Positions 24,385-36,345 of a DNA stretch of 64,000 nt are shown here, one piece after another. The notes under the pieces were generated by a model. That model made no database searches and had not been told where the DNA came from. It worked only from the letters and a program-made list of their open reading frames with translations. The first letter of the stretch is position 1. Every line of letters starts with the position of its first letter. The translations under genes were made by a program, and so were the position numbers. Source of the DNA: Pontederia crassipes (lineage: Eukaryota > Streptophyta > Magnoliopsida > Commelinales > Pontederiaceae); the NCBI GenBank assembly GCA_030549335.1, contig CM060184.1, positions 42,807,909 through 42,871,908 on the forward strand, given 5' to 3'.

Positions 24385-24422
24385 ATTCTCCCCTCCTTAA
24401 AAAAATTTCGTCCCCGAAATTT
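24385..24422 (-). promoter_or_regulatory. Hairpin and polypurine tract before element A 3' LTR
   Basis: On the minus strand AAATTTCG (24415-24422) pairs with CGAAATTT (24403-24410) around loop GGGA. A polypurine tract, AAGGAGGGGAGAA, runs to the LTR boundary at 24384. Confidence 0.75.
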
Positions 24423-24998
24423 GGTTACCTGTTTCAGGGAATAAGAATGAATGCTTTTCTCTTATTTGATCCTCTCGCTCCCAAGTTGCCTCTTCTCTTG
24501 AATTGTTTCTCCAAATCACCAAAACTAATGGAATCTTTTGATTTCGTAGTTCTTTTTCCTTTCTTCCGATAATTTGCACTGGATTCTCTTCATATGACAA
24601 ATCTTCTCGTACTTGAATAGATTGGGGCTCCAATCCATGAGAAGGATTTGATTGATATCGTCGAATCATAGAGACATGAAAGACATCATGAATACATGAT
24701 AACTCTGGCGGTAGAGCTAACCTATATGCAACTGGTCCAATACGCTCCAAAATTTCATATGGTCCTACATATCTCGGACTTAACTTTCCTTTCTTTCCAA
24801 ACGTATAACATCTTTCCAAGGTGAAACTTTTAAGAAGACTTTACTTCCCACTTCATACTCCATTTCTCGACGATGTTGATCTGCATAACTCTTTTGTCGA
24901 TCTTGTGTTGCCTTTAACTTTTGTTTAATGATTTTCAGATTGTCAACAGTCTCTTGCACTTCTTGTGGTCCCCAAAAGGACTCTTGCATCTTCTTCAT
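24397..24998 (-). pseudogene. Element A integrase C-terminus and chromodomain-like tail
   Basis: Two overlapping minus-strand frames (24780-24998 and 24397-24819) continue the integrase. The first has the DRQKSYAD and VFLKVSP motifs of the gypsy integrase C-terminal region. The second has [20 protein letters not shown], then [11 protein letters not shown], and ends with a WE-containing chromodomain-like tail. A frameshift separates them near 24800. In intact elements this region binds chromatin and steers integration; here it is broken. Confidence 0.85.
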
Positions 24999-25946
24999 CC
25001 CAACATATCAGTGTCCTACATTTTCTACCATATAATGCTTCAAAAGGATCCATCTCGATACTTGAATGAAAGCTATTATTATAGGCAAACTCTACTAATG
25101 GAAAGTGTTCATCCCAAGATCCCTTAAATTCTAGAATACAAGCTCTGAGCATTTTTTCAAGTGTTTGAATGGTTCTCTCGGATTGACCATCTGTTTGAGG
25201 ATGAAATGAAGTACTAAACTTTAATTTTGTACCTAAGGCATTTTGTAAACTATGCCAGAATCGAGAGGTAAACCGAGGATCTCTATCATAAATGATAGAT
25301 GTTGGAATATCATGTAGTCTTACAATTTCATCAATGTATAACTTCGCTAATGTATTAAGAGAATCATCCTTTCGAACTGGTATAAAATGTGCTAACTTCG
25401 TAAGACGATCAACTATTACCCAAATAGTGTCAAGATTTCGTTTCGTTCTTGGCAAAACGTTACAAAATCCATAGTGATTTCATCCCACTTGTATTCTGGT
25501 ATCAGAATTGATTGAAAAGTTCCAGCTGGAGCTTTGTGTTCTACTTTTACCTGCTGACATATTAAACATCGAGAGATACATTCTGCTATGTCCTTCTTCA
25601 TACCGTGCGACCAAAAGTTTCTCCTCAAATCTCTATACATCATAGTACTTCCTGGATGTATAGTATAAGGCGAACAATGAGCTTTCTCCATTATTTCTTG
25701 TCTAAGATTTTCAACATTAGGAACGAATAACCTGCTGCCAAACATTAAAGTCCCATCATCTTTTAATGAGAATTGTGTTTTCTCTCCGTTCTTTACTTGA
25801 TTGATGATTTTCACTACCTCTTTGTCTTGATCTTGTACTTTGCGTATCCTTTCGGATAGAATGGGCCTAATTCTAAAGTGTGCCAAGAGTGCTCCTTTCT
25901 CACTTGTCCTCAGCTCAACTCCTAAGGATTTAAGTTCAAGTAGCAA
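24943..25946 (-). pseudogene. Element A integrase, zinc-binding and catalytic core
   Basis: The upstream frame (25416-25946) holds the HHCC zinc region, with H-x(n)-H in HCSPYTIHPGS and the cysteines in CISRCLICQQVK. The core frame (24943-25455) shows the DD35E layout: D in WVIVDR, D in YDRDPRF, and E in GQSERT, with 35 residues between the last two. [10 protein letters not shown] and [12 protein letters not shown] are family hallmarks. A frameshift separates the two frames near 25440. In an intact element this enzyme joins the cDNA to host DNA. Confidence 0.88.
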
Positions 25947-25952
25947 TGGTAA

Positions 25953-26366
25953 CTAATACACTTTTATATGGGCTAGAAGACTCGATGATTTTCGGCTAAG
26001 TGCATCTGCAACCACATTAGCTTTACTCGGATGGTAATCAATTATGCAGTCATAGTCCTTTAATAACTCCATCCACCTTCTTTGACGTAAATTTAATTCT
26101 TTTTGTGTAAGAAGATATTTCAAACTCTTGTGATCCGTAAAAATATGACATGTCACTCCATAAAGGTAATGCCTCCATATCTTAAGAGCAAAAATAACTG
26201 CCGCCAACTCTAAATCATGTGTTGAGTAGTTTAACTCATGTGGTTTGAGTTGTCGAGAAGCGTATCCAAAAACTTTTCCATGTTGCATTAGAATACAACC
26301 CAACCCGTGTCTAGAAGCATCACTATACATCACATAGCCTCCATTGTCTATTGGAAGTGTCAACAC
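25953..26366 (-). pseudogene. Element A RNase H
   Basis: A 137-codon minus-strand frame with [35 protein letters not shown] (catalytic D and E), [10 protein letters not shown] and VADALSRK. This is the gypsy RNase H, which removes the RNA strand during reverse transcription. It is open across its length; breaks on both sides detach it from RT and integrase. Confidence 0.9.
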
Positions 26367-26414
26367 TAGAGTAGATGTTAAACATCTCTTTAACTTTTCG
26401 AAACTATCTTGGCA

Positions 26415-27186
26415 TTACTCCTTCCATTCGAATTTTACATTTTTCCGAAGAAGTCTAGTTAATGGAATTGTAATCATAGTGAAACCTTTAATAAAACATC
26501 GATAATATTCTGCTAGGCCAAGAAAACTTCTCACTTCTGTTACACTTTTTGGAGGCTCCCATTTCAATATTGCATCAACCTTTGCTGGTCCACACAAATG
26601 CCCTCTGCCGAGATTACATATCCCAGAAATACTACTGAGTTGAGCCAAAATTCACATTTGCTAAACTTTGCAAATAATTGTTTCTCTCGAATTATTTGCA
26701 AAATAATTCTTAAATCTTCTTCACTTCGAGAATAAATCAGTATATCATCGATAGAAACAATCACAAACTTATCCACATAAGATTTGAAAACACGGTTCAT
26801 GAGATCCATAAAAGCTGCGGGCACATTTATAAACCAAATGGCATCACCAAAAATTTCTAGTGTCCATACCGAGTTCTGAAGGCAGTTTTGGCAATATCAG
26901 CATCTTTAATTCTCAACTGATGATATCCTGATCTCAAGTCTATTTTTGAAAATACATTTGCTCCTTGTAGTTGATAAAAAAGATCATCGATCCACAACAA
27001 AGGATATTTATTCTTTATAGTAACTCTATTTAATTGTCTATAATCGATGCACAACCATAATGTTCCATCTTTTTTTTTCACGAATAATACTGGTGCACCC
27101 CAAGGAGAAACACTCAGCCGGATGAAACCCTTGTCTAATAATTCTTGTAATTGTAATTTTAACTCTTTCAGTTCTGCTGGTGCCAT
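26415..27186 (-). pseudogene. Element A reverse transcriptase, in three frames
   Basis: Frames 26857-27186, 26564-26824 and 26415-26648 follow the RT order. The first has [20 protein letters not shown] and [14 protein letters not shown]. The second has [11 protein letters not shown] and the active-site box SIDDILIYS (about 26744-26749 for the two D codons). The third has [18 protein letters not shown]. The catalytic aspartates survive, unlike in element C. Frame breaks fall between the segments near 26840 and 26600. Confidence 0.9.
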
Positions 27187-27252
27187 TCGATAAGGAGCAA
27201 TAAATATGGGTGTTGTTCCTGGAATAAAGTCAATACTGAACTCAATCTCTCT

Positions 27253-27822
27253 TTACGGTGGTAATCCAGGAAGATCCTTTGGGAAAATAATTACAAATTC
27301 AGATACGATTGGAATATCTTCCAATCGTGGTCCTTCTACCTTAGTGTCAATCACAGAAGCAAGGTAAGCTTCACATCCCTTCTTGATTAATTTCTGTGCC
27401 ACCATTGCTGAAATAATACAAGAGAGAAGAATTTGACATTTACCACAGAAGGTGACACTCTCTTTTTCGGGTGACTCAAAGTAAACTTCTTTCTTGAAAC
27501 AGTTTATAGTAGCATGATGATGAGCTAACAAATTCATTCCAAGTATGACATCAAAGTTTTGAATATTTAAAGGAATGAGATTTGCCATCATGTCTTGCTC
27601 AGCAACTTTGACCCTACAATCCTTATATGATTGTGCGACAATAATAGAATCTCCCATGGGTGTATGTACTATCATGGAACATTCTAAAAGACTATGTTTT
27701 CTATCGGCATGCATGGAAAAGTCTTTTGATATGAATGAATGAGTAGATCCAGGATCAATAAGAACATGTGCACTTTTATCAAAGATAGACAACGTACCCA
27801 TCACTACGTCAGGAGTAGCCAA
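27253..27822 (-). pseudogene. Element A aspartic protease and linker
   Basis: A 189-codon frame with VLIDPGSTHSFIS, corresponding to the gypsy protease active site, and DVILGMNLLAHHHATINC. The normal D-S/T-G triad reads D-P-G here, probably an inactivating change. The end, FPKDLPGLPP, is the usual linker to RT. Confidence 0.88.
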
Positions 27823-29210
27823 AGAATCGGGTTCAGCATTGCAAAAACATGTGCTTGAGTTTGTGGTCTCCCTGGTGGGTTTGTCGGTTTCGATGTACTT
27901 GGGACATTTTGATTACTCGCTTTTATGCTAGCACCAGGAGTAGCTTTGATTTGAGGATTCACAGGAGGATAAGCTACTGTTTCAGAAATGCTTTTACCCT
28001 TTTTCATGAATCGACAATCTTGTATCTTGTGTCCCCTTTGACCACATTTAAAGCAAGCTCCTGTGAATACTGAGCATTTTCCAAAATGATATCTTCCACA
28101 AGTTGTGCAATATGCATTTGTGCGATATTGTTCTTGTCTTGGTCCAACTCCACTTTGATTTTCTGAATATGTTCTTCTAACTGCACTTGCTTGTGTACTC
28201 ATATTTTTCTGATTGGTATGATATTTTGTGTACCTTGTGATCCATTTCCATTTCTCCTATTATTGTAAAAGTTACCATGAGACTGAAATGTATTATTACC
28301 ATATCTTGTCATTTTATTACTTGGCCTAGTCTGAGTAAAGTTGAAGTTTGGTCTTTTCAAATGTTGGCTAACTTGATTTCTTTCTTCTATAAGCTTTTCA
28401 GCTCTTAGTGCTGCTGCCACCAATTTGGAGTAGTTAGTGAACTCCAACACTTCAACTTTTTCTCTGATGTTCAAGTGAAGTCCTCCTTCGAATCGCCTAC
28501 ATTTGTCACTTTCATCTGACACCAAGCTCGGTGCATATTTTGATAGTTGTGTGAACTTTAATTCATACTCAGCAACTGATAATGCTCCTTGTGTCAGATT
28601 TAGAAATTCCTCTACTTCCTATCAGTATATACTTTGGGCAAATACTTCTTTCAAAATTCTCAAAAAAAGTCCTCCCATCCAAGAGTAGCCGGAAAATTTT
28701 GACTTCCAGGAATTGACTCCCACCAATCTAAAGCATCTTTTTGCAACAAGGAAACAATATAATCAAACTTTTCTTCATTGGAACACCGCATCTGATTAAA
28801 TATTCTATCCATACGCTTTAACCATGCCTCTGCATCTAATGGGTCAACTGTACCTCCAAAATCAACTGTACTTTATTTTCTAATTTTGTCATAAAACTTA
28901 TTTCTTTGCATAACTTGGGAGGTCGGGTTTACTCTACTCATAATAGTCCTTAAAGCTTGTGCACGAACTTGTGCAGCACTTTGATTCTCAATAGAATTGA
29001 CTTGCTCAACAACATGAGGAAGTCTTGATGGACCCGCTGGGATCTCATCATCATGTAAGGGAGGGTTATCATTCAAATCTTGTGCCACACCTTGTACCGA
29101 TGCATGAGATGAAACTAATGGACTTCTATTAGGTCGACCCTGGGTGGAGCAGAATGACTTGGGCCAATAATAACAAATTGGCCATCGCCACAACACCTAC
29201 GCGGTGGCAT
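27804..29210 (-). pseudogene. Element A gag with zinc knuckles
   Basis: Gag would start near 29210 (MPPRR...), but shifts of frame and stops divide it into 28873-29196, 28526-28872, 28199-28525 and 27804-28202. The last holds CTTCGRYHFGKC and a CCHC knuckle CFKCGQRGHKIQDC (28014-28055), typical of nucleocapsid domains that bind genomic RNA. The middle part has the gag-type text KYLPKVY. The protein is not expressible as one chain. Confidence 0.85.
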
Positions 29211-29322
29211 TTTTAACCTTTCAAAATGAAAATAAAAAGAAAGTCAAAAGCATTCACTATCAATGTAATGCAAATAATGTCACCTAGCCTTAACTTACGT
29301 TATACTGCCTACAGAATCCTAA

Positions 29323-29334
29323 GCTTTGATACCA
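29323..29334 (-). other. Primer-binding site of element A
   Basis: Minus strand TGGTATCAAAGC, one base different from the usual TGGTATCAGAGC, five bases from the LTR end. Confidence 0.85.
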
Positions 29335-29339
29335 AAAAT

Positions 29340-32161
29340 TGTCACCCTCCTCCGTGACTAAGTTCTAATCCCAATTATCATACTCTTAGCTATGTTTAGC
29401 AATTCCAAAAATAAAACCGGCAAAACCTCCTCCCTTACTTATCTTATGTTATTTGTCAATACATACAGAAGACACATATATAATCATCAAAGTTTAATAA
29501 AAAACTATAAGATAGGACATTCGCATATTGTCATTATATTTTTTTTCACAAACCATCTCACATATAACCCCCCAGGATCAAGTCTTATACAACCTTATAA
29601 AAAATTTCTCACAAACTTAATAACAACATCTAAGACTATCTATTACATATGCATGCTTCAAAAAACAAAAGTGAAGGGGGATTAAAATGCTCTAGCGGCT
29701 CGACCTCTTCTATATGCAGTAAAAACAAACTCCGAGTCGACTCAACTCGAGAACTTACGAGTATCTGAAAAAAACATTTAAAATAAGTATTATGAGCAAC
29801 AATCATTTGCTCAGTGAGTTGAATAAAAGTACAACATAAGGGAACAATATGAGTGTATATATCATTTAAATAACCACATTTCTTTCATATGAGAAAACAT
29901 TTAAAGCATAGAACATATAACATAGTTTGTCAAATCATAAGAACTTTAATAGAAGTAAAAGTAACTCAAGATATCATAATTTTCATATTTAAACTCCACA
30001 CATGTGTCATTGCACATACTCATCATGGGTCAATACGTATCCCTCTATGATCATGTGTCATACAGTTAAGCAGACTTCATAATAAAGAGTCACAGATACG
30101 CAGAGCAAATCATGGGTCAATACGTATCCCTCTATGATTTGTGTCATACAGTTAAGCAGAGCTTCACAATCAAGAGTCTCAGATACGCAGAGCAAATCAT
30201 AGGTCTATACGTATCTCAATCATGATTGTGTGCCATCCAATCATGATTCTCAGATACGTAAAGCACATCATGGGTCAATACATGCACGCAGAGCAGCCCC
30301 CAAAGGGCAAAGACACCCGATATACGCTCCAAAGGCTTCATGTATATCGAATGCGGTCCCAAAGACCTTTTCCAAACAGCGTGGCTAATGAACACATGGA
30401 GTTTAACAATATCAAAATACACATGTCATAATCTCATATCATTATCAAATAAAACTTATTTCCACTTCACAAGCATTGTTCTCTGAAAACATTTCTGTAT
30501 AAGATATTATTCCATCTCATATGAAATCCTTGAAACATATCATAAATACTTTTCATAGCGCAAGATATGTTTCAATAATAACAATAATAATATTTGCTTG
30601 AGGTAATACCATAAATAAAAGAATTAACATATAACATTTTACTATGTTGTAAATTTACCCACTCACCTTTTACTTTATCACTATAAGGAGGTTTATTAGA
30701 TTTCCTCCCTTTCGCTTGCAATTTGAGGTTTTTCTACAAACAATAATGTCTTTTTACTTCCCAATCACTAGTAAGGTAATATGCAATGCATGCTCATGAT
30801 GTATAAATATTTATGCACCCTAAAATGCATATAACCTCCTCTATACCAATTTCTAGCCTCACGTGTTTATATTCATAAGCTATTCCACACTTGAAACTTT
30901 TCAATTCCCCAAAGCTTAACTAGGTGTTGTTTTAGGATTTCAGACTGAGCGTCTATCAATAAATAATTCATAACTTCTTAAGCACATGGGAAAATCTTAT
31001 GATTCTGGATTAATTAGAAACTAGACATACTAAGGTTTTCAACCCCCAAATACCATTATCAAATTCCAAGTGAGTAAGTTAGGACATCCCAAGCAATCTG
31101 ACCTCAGGTTTGTGCCCTGGCAGCATGTATGTCACTGAAATATTGATTTATATATTTCTTCGTACTTATCTCTTTAATTAGGGCATAATTTTCCTAAAAA
31201 CTAAACTTAATTAGTAATTTGCATAAAAATTAGAGAATTTAACTCTCTGTATAGACTTATAACAAAAATAGTGAATTCGGGTCGCAATCTGTCAATGTCC
31301 TAAAATCTGACAGAAGCATCACTATGAAATGAAAAATTTATTTCTCCCAAAATACAAGTTCAAATAGGATGATTCCACCTCTCACCGAACCCTTGGAATA
31401 TCTGTTTAATCATATCCAAATTTAAAACCCTAATTCACTATATCCTAACTATGTCCTAATTTACAAATGGAACTTGTATCAGACTCGGGACAAGATGAGT
31501 GACATGCGAAGTTAAGTTCATAACTTCCTCTATAAAACTCATTTTTAGGTGATTCCCGAGGCCATGGAATGCTAACCTCGACCAAATGAACTATGCAAAA
31601 GTTCATAATTTTTTATTTATTTATCACGAAGTAATGATTCTCTCAATCAGAAGAATAATTTCTGGATCAAAACTCACCTGGGACAGCCGCTGTTCCCGAT
31701 TTTTCCCATGTCGTTTCGCTCGAGTTCTTCCTCTGGTAATTTTTCTACGGTGAAAAGATAATGTTAAGTGGCTTATAAAGTTTTTTCAAAATTTTCTGAG
31801 GTCTTATGGCGATTTGGAAAAATATCCCTTTAAACAACTCTCACATGTCTGCTTCAGCTGCTTGGAACTTAAGTGATGGCCAATCATATTTTTTGTCATA
31901 ACTAAGTATTTTAACCCTAATTAAGCTTACTTAATCCTATTTAAACATATATATTATAATATTTAGAAATTTTATGATTTATTCCTAATAATCCTATATA
32001 ATTACTTTGTAAAGTTTATCGATAATTAAGTAATCATTATGCACTAATCGAATAATAATTACTATATATAAATATCACTATACGGACATCCAAACTAACT
32101 TAGTGTGTTAATTAAATGCATGATTATGTACAAATGATGTTTCTAGGTCACGTTCGTGATA
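29340..32161 (-). repeat. Element A 5' LTR
   Basis: 2,822 bases; on the plus strand it starts TGTCACCCTCC and ends CGTGATA. It carries the tandem array (about 30023-30300) and the TGAGCAA/TTGCTCA hairpin (29793-29813). It is intact where the partner LTR is split. Confidence 0.93.
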
Positions 32162-32290
32162 CGCCCGATGCATTTGCTCTGCCCTACTGCTCTAGCCCCC
32201 ATTGCTCCGACCTGCTCCAGCCCCCCATTGCTCCGATCGCGGTCAGTGCTCCGACCAATGCCTCACTGCAAAGGAGCCCTCACGGTATGT
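32162..32290. repeat. C-rich minisatellite, right part
   Basis: Continues the words GACGCCCGATGCATTTGCTC seen before 13522. The first five bases are the target duplication of element A. Confidence 0.75.
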
Positions 32291-32600
32291 CTGAATTTGT
32301 TGAACTTTTTTCTTCTAGTTGGCAATTACATCATAACTTGTATACCTATCAATCGAGTCCATGATAAGGGTTGACTAGGATTTTCCTTAGTCCTTCCTCA
32401 CGAATCGTCTGACACTCATTCATTATAATTAATTTGATAAGGACCGAATCTTATCGGTCCACATTCATACTATCCTAAACATATTATGATTTAGATGAAT
32501 GAACCCTAAGCCTGATTTAACATCCATTTTCTTGTTATGTATGCTTGGTGTTTTGTATGGTTTAATTACAACTTGTAATATGACTGCTAAATCAATAGAT
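32291..32600. other. Unassigned AT-rich stretch
   Basis: Nothing recognised. It may belong to the flanking CACTA remnant or to host DNA. Confidence 0.4.
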
Positions 32601-33235
32601 AGTTTCATTTTCTTTCTGTATAGGCATAACCCGACATCGGGTCCAACCTGACCCGCATCTGCGGAACCCAGTCTGAGTCATTACAGACCCGGCCCGACTG
32701 AGCAGAAGCAGCAACGTGAAACCCACTAGTACTGTGTGGAATGTCAGTGCTTTTTTTCTTTTCCACTCGCCGGACGAGGCAGCATCATGGAAAGATATCC
32801 CAATTTTTGTGTGGGATGACATCTTTCGTGTGTTTACGGTATGATCTTCTTTTTGGGTTACATAATTTATTTTATATTATTGTTAAATTACTAACTTTTA
32901 TAACATTGTTTAGGAGGCAAATTAGTTTCATCCGGATCTTAGTTTGGGTATGATTCGTTATGTAGGAAGTGGTAAGTAAGTTTACATTTGAATTATTTTT
33001 ATTAGATTTATAATTTTTCAAAGTCCAAGTATTTGACGTCCATATAGGATGGATTAACAATGGCAAAGAAAGTTAGAAAAGGCAAGAGTTAACCGATTTT
33101 CGAAGCCCGAGGCCCACATCCACACAAGCGGTTCGATGCGATTTGATGAGCATCGGTGAATGGTAATATAGATACAAAATCGAATAATCAAACTTTACCT
33201 TCTACTTATTTATAAAATTTGAAACTTTATTGTAG

Positions 33236-33750
33236 GAGGAGAAACAAGGCGGTCCTGTGGACTTTCGCATGGTCTACACATAAGAGCTGGAAGAATAACA
33301 AGTTGGTCACGCCCACTACTAAGGCTTCTGGTAAGTGTAATCGCATGTTCACTTGGTTTGTGATGTTCGTGCAAATGATTTTTTAAATGTGCAATTCTTA
33401 AATCTTTTAGGATTCATATAATGAGAAGATGTCAGAGAAGTATGGAGATGATCCGACCATCAGTAACGTATCTCGAAAATGATTCATGTTTTTAATTTAT
33501 ATAGCACCTTCATGTGTATATGTTTTTTTATGTTATATAATTTATATAATCTATAATGTTTATATGATTGTATAATTTTTCCATTTCGTAGAGGATGCTA
33601 TTATTTGGGAGGAGGTGGCTGGCACGACACGAGGAGGATACTTGTGTGGCCTAGGCAAAACTGCTCAGGTACCTAGGAGGAGCGGAGGACATGCAGGCGG
33701 CCCATATGCTCCAAGCTCATCCTCTGCACTTGTTGTGACGCAGTTATCGT
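33236..33750 (+). pseudogene. Transposase_24 (Ptta/En-Spm) family exons
   Basis: Three exon-like blocks with splice signals: 33236-33330 (RRNKAVLW...THKSWKNNKL), 33411-33462 (DSYNEKMSEKYGDDPTI) and 33592-33750 (DAIIWEEVAGTTRGGYLCGL then GK). The block 2-block 3 splice keeps frame; the join from block 1 does not, so one base has been lost or the splice differs. The R-x-N-K-A start and the G-R/T-x-GY-x-x-GLG end fit the plant Transposase_24 family found in En/Spm elements. A stop follows at about 33750. It is a decayed copy. Confidence 0.55.
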
Positions 33751-34095
33751 AGCAACTATCACAGCATTTGGTGCCATTCTTGCAAGCGATTTAGACAATG
33801 ATCTCACCGCAGAATCTATCCCCATGAGGCCAAGGACTGAGCACATTGGGATCGAATGTCCGGAATGACAATAACAACTCTCAAAGTTAGGATAGAAACT
33901 TTTTTGGGGAGTTAGATACACTTTTGTTAGTTATACATTTGTTATTAAATATACTTTTGTAGTTTAGTTTATTACTTTTCATATTGTTATCTTTGATATG
34001 ATGCCTGTGATGAATGGTGAATTCATTTATATGCATTGAATAATTGTATGGTGTGGGAAGGGAAGAAAATATGGCTGTAATGGGGCAAAATTGTT

Positions 34096-34560
34096 TGAAA
34101 TTAGCACCTCCGTAGCATCTCAATTGCGTCGCATGCATAATCGACGCTATTTTAAATATATCATCTTTAGCATCATCTTAGCGTTGACGTGATTAGCATC
34201 ACCTTAGTGTCACCATCGAGACCCCATTAAAACATCACATTGGCGCCATAATGGCACTGAACTAACATCGCCTTACATATAACCTTAGTGTCACTTGAGC
34301 GTCGTAATAGTGTCATGAGTTTCTGCGCCACTTTAGCGTCAACTCAACTACTTGCAAAGACACTTTTCGCATCATCTTAACGTCAAGTTAGAGTTGATTC
34401 TTGATGCTAGTTGCATCTCCTTTGGCTTTGGCGCTATTGCGACGCTAATAGCTACCGACTCCAAGCGTCGCACATTTTCGACGTTATGTCGACGCTAAAG
34501 AGACGCTATTATTTTCATCCATATATTAGCACCTCAATAGCATCTCGATTGATGTGTCGC
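34096..34560. repeat. Subterminal TTAGCGTC/GACGCTAA repeats
   Basis: Examples: CGACGCTATT near 34142, TTAGCGTTGACG near 34168, TTTAGCGTCAAC near 34332, GCGACGCTAATAG near 34439 and TCGACGCTAAAGAGACGC near 34488. Both orientations occur. Confidence 0.65.
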
Positions 34561-34855
34561 TATTCATCAATTTTTTTATTTCCATCCACTAATTTTTATA
34601 ATTATTTTTATTATTATAGAACTAGTTATAAATACAAGCAGAAGAAATCAGTTAGTGCGCCATTAAGATAAATAGAAAATTCATTAATAATAGTCTTGTT
34701 ATTTTTCCAATGATTGAGAAAGGGAAAAAAATGGAGGTGGTTGTCCCTCCCCTTTTCACCCGTTCCCCTCGCAATGGCTTTCATCTATGGTGGCCGGCAT
34801 ATATATATATATCAACGAGGAGGAAGAGAATTATTGTTTTAAGGAAAATACTTGA

Positions 34856-35345
34856 TTATCTATTAATTAATTGGTCAAAAGTGTCGGTGTACAAAAAGTT
34901 ACGGATGCCGTGAGGCAGCTCCGTCCAAATAATATCCTCTTCGGCTGATCGGCCCAAATTTTCTAGGTAGCCCACAGTCCGATTGGATTGTCTATAAATA
35001 TGCTTGATTACAAAAGTGTTGAGTTGTTCTAAAAGAAGGAAGAAATCGGTAAGGATGTTGCGGATGCGCCACGGAGTGTTAGCCTTCCTTGAAATGGTGT
35101 GAACTAAATTTGTGGAGTCGCACTCTATGAGAAGCTTGGAAATATTCATATCAATGCAGCTTCATAGTCCCATAAGGAGGCCCCGTGCCTCAGCCTCAAG
35201 AGCATCATGAGCTCAGCGTGCTTGCAAAAATAAATGAACTCGACTGAGAGCGAATAATGAAACTTGCTCCCCCGCACTTCCCGATCCTCAATAAGACTCC
35301 TCCCTCACCATTATGGGGTCCTTGGTGGCGTACCCTCAGACTGAT
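34856..35345 (-). pseudogene. LINE 1, RNase H segment (3' part)
   Basis: The frame 34856-35149 reads ISKLLIECDSTNLVHTISRK and ends with KHIYRQSNRTVGYLENLGRS, the pattern of the RNase H (RVT_3) domain at the C-terminus of many plant L1 elements. Upstream (to 35345), in other frames, are GGVLLRIG and ALEAEARGLLMGL, which belong to the same domain. It is cut at 35345 by element C and resumes at 44128. The poly(A) tail was not found. Confidence 0.8.
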
Positions 35346-36082
35346 TGTAACGACCTGGATTTTCAGAAAAATAGATAAATGAGATTTATTTTATTTAATG
35401 AATCTGAAAATCCCAATGTTAATATTCTGGAATTAATTAATTCCGAAATTGATAGGAATTATGAGATAAGATGGTTAAAGAGATAAGGAATTTGAGAGGG
35501 ATTGGATTTAATTGAGTTGTTATTAATTAAATTCGGATTTAATTAAATCTGATAAATTATGGATAGATTAATTAATGATGGATGGCCAAGATTGATTCTA
35601 AAAGAGTCCAAGGCCTAATAGAATTGATATTGCAAATCTGCACTTATAAATAGGCATTAAAGATGGCTGGAAACCCCTTTTTCTGCCAAATAGAATTCTG
35701 TCCACGAGCCCTTTTTTTTCTCATTTGCACGCGAATCGAGGCACCCCCAAGAATGTGTGGCGGCTAGTTTCGAAGCCTGCACATAGGAGAAGAAGTTCCA
35801 GGTGGTGGCCACGAGTTTCGGAGCGAGGACAGAGAGCAATCGCCGGCACAAGGTTCGGCGTTCGTGCAGAATTCCAGAGAAGGAATTACAGTTGGTTTTT
35901 CAGCCAACTTTAGGTACGTAGGGGGAATCCCTATGTCGTCGGTTTTCCGCGACATGGAACCCTATCCTCTTCCCCTTTGTACCGGAATTCTATTGATGTA
36001 TTGTATGCATAGTTTGAATATCGTAGGGCAAAGTCATGATGGTCGGAAAGTCACGTCGGAACGCACTTTTCCGTCGGCGGTA

Positions 36083-36345
36083 GAACCCGGCCCGGGTTCT
36101 GCTGTGCTCGGCCCAGATTTAGTTGAATCCGTACCGAGTTGGAATCAGAACCGGATCGGGTTGTCCAACCCGGCCCGAGTTCCTGTTGACTCGACCCGGG
36201 TTTTGGCTTCGGCTCGACTCGGGGTCGCGGCACGGTTTGGGTTCACTACACACCCGGCCCGGGTTTGCCCTGGCCGAGGTGGCATCAGTCGTTTCCGAAC
36301 ACGGCCCAGGTTTCACCCGATGCAGGCCGGGTTCTGGGAATAGAA
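36083..36345. repeat. CCCGGCCCGGG palindrome block (element C 5' LTR)
   Basis: Repeated words ACCCGGCCCGGGTT, CCCGACCCGGGTT and near variants. The partner block is 42519-42755 in the 3' LTR. Confidence 0.8.

Larger units (their letters stand above)
13522..32161 (-). mobile_element. Ty3/gypsy element A, complete but degenerate, minus strand
   Basis: Flanked by the 5-base duplication cgccc (13517-13521 and 32162-32166). The LTRs start TGTCACC on the plus strand; the right copy ends GTGATA where GTGACA is expected. Order on the minus strand: 5' LTR (29340-32161), primer-binding site, gag, protease, RT, RNase H, integrase with C-terminal tail, polypurine tract, 3' LTR (13522-24384). Protease before RT and integrase last is the gypsy order. 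The 3' LTR is interrupted by element B; without it the LTRs are about 2.80 and 2.82 kb. Coding is broken by several frameshifts and stops, so the copy is not autonomous. Confidence 0.93.
32600..34660 (+). mobile_element. CACTA/En-Spm transposon remnant
   Basis: Transposase_24-like exons (33236-33750) are followed by a subterminal zone (34096-34560) where TTAGCGTC/GACGCTAA variants recur at least nine times in both orientations. CACTA elements typically have such subterminal repeats. Clear CACTA termini were not found (a weak TTAGTG lies at 34652-34657), so the limits are approximate. Confidence 0.55.

Noticed and set aside
35864-36343. Long plus-strand frame of 159 codons
   Set aside because: It lies wholly in the element C 5' LTR and is made of the repeated CCCGGCCCGGG block; the 3' LTR copy has a different frame.
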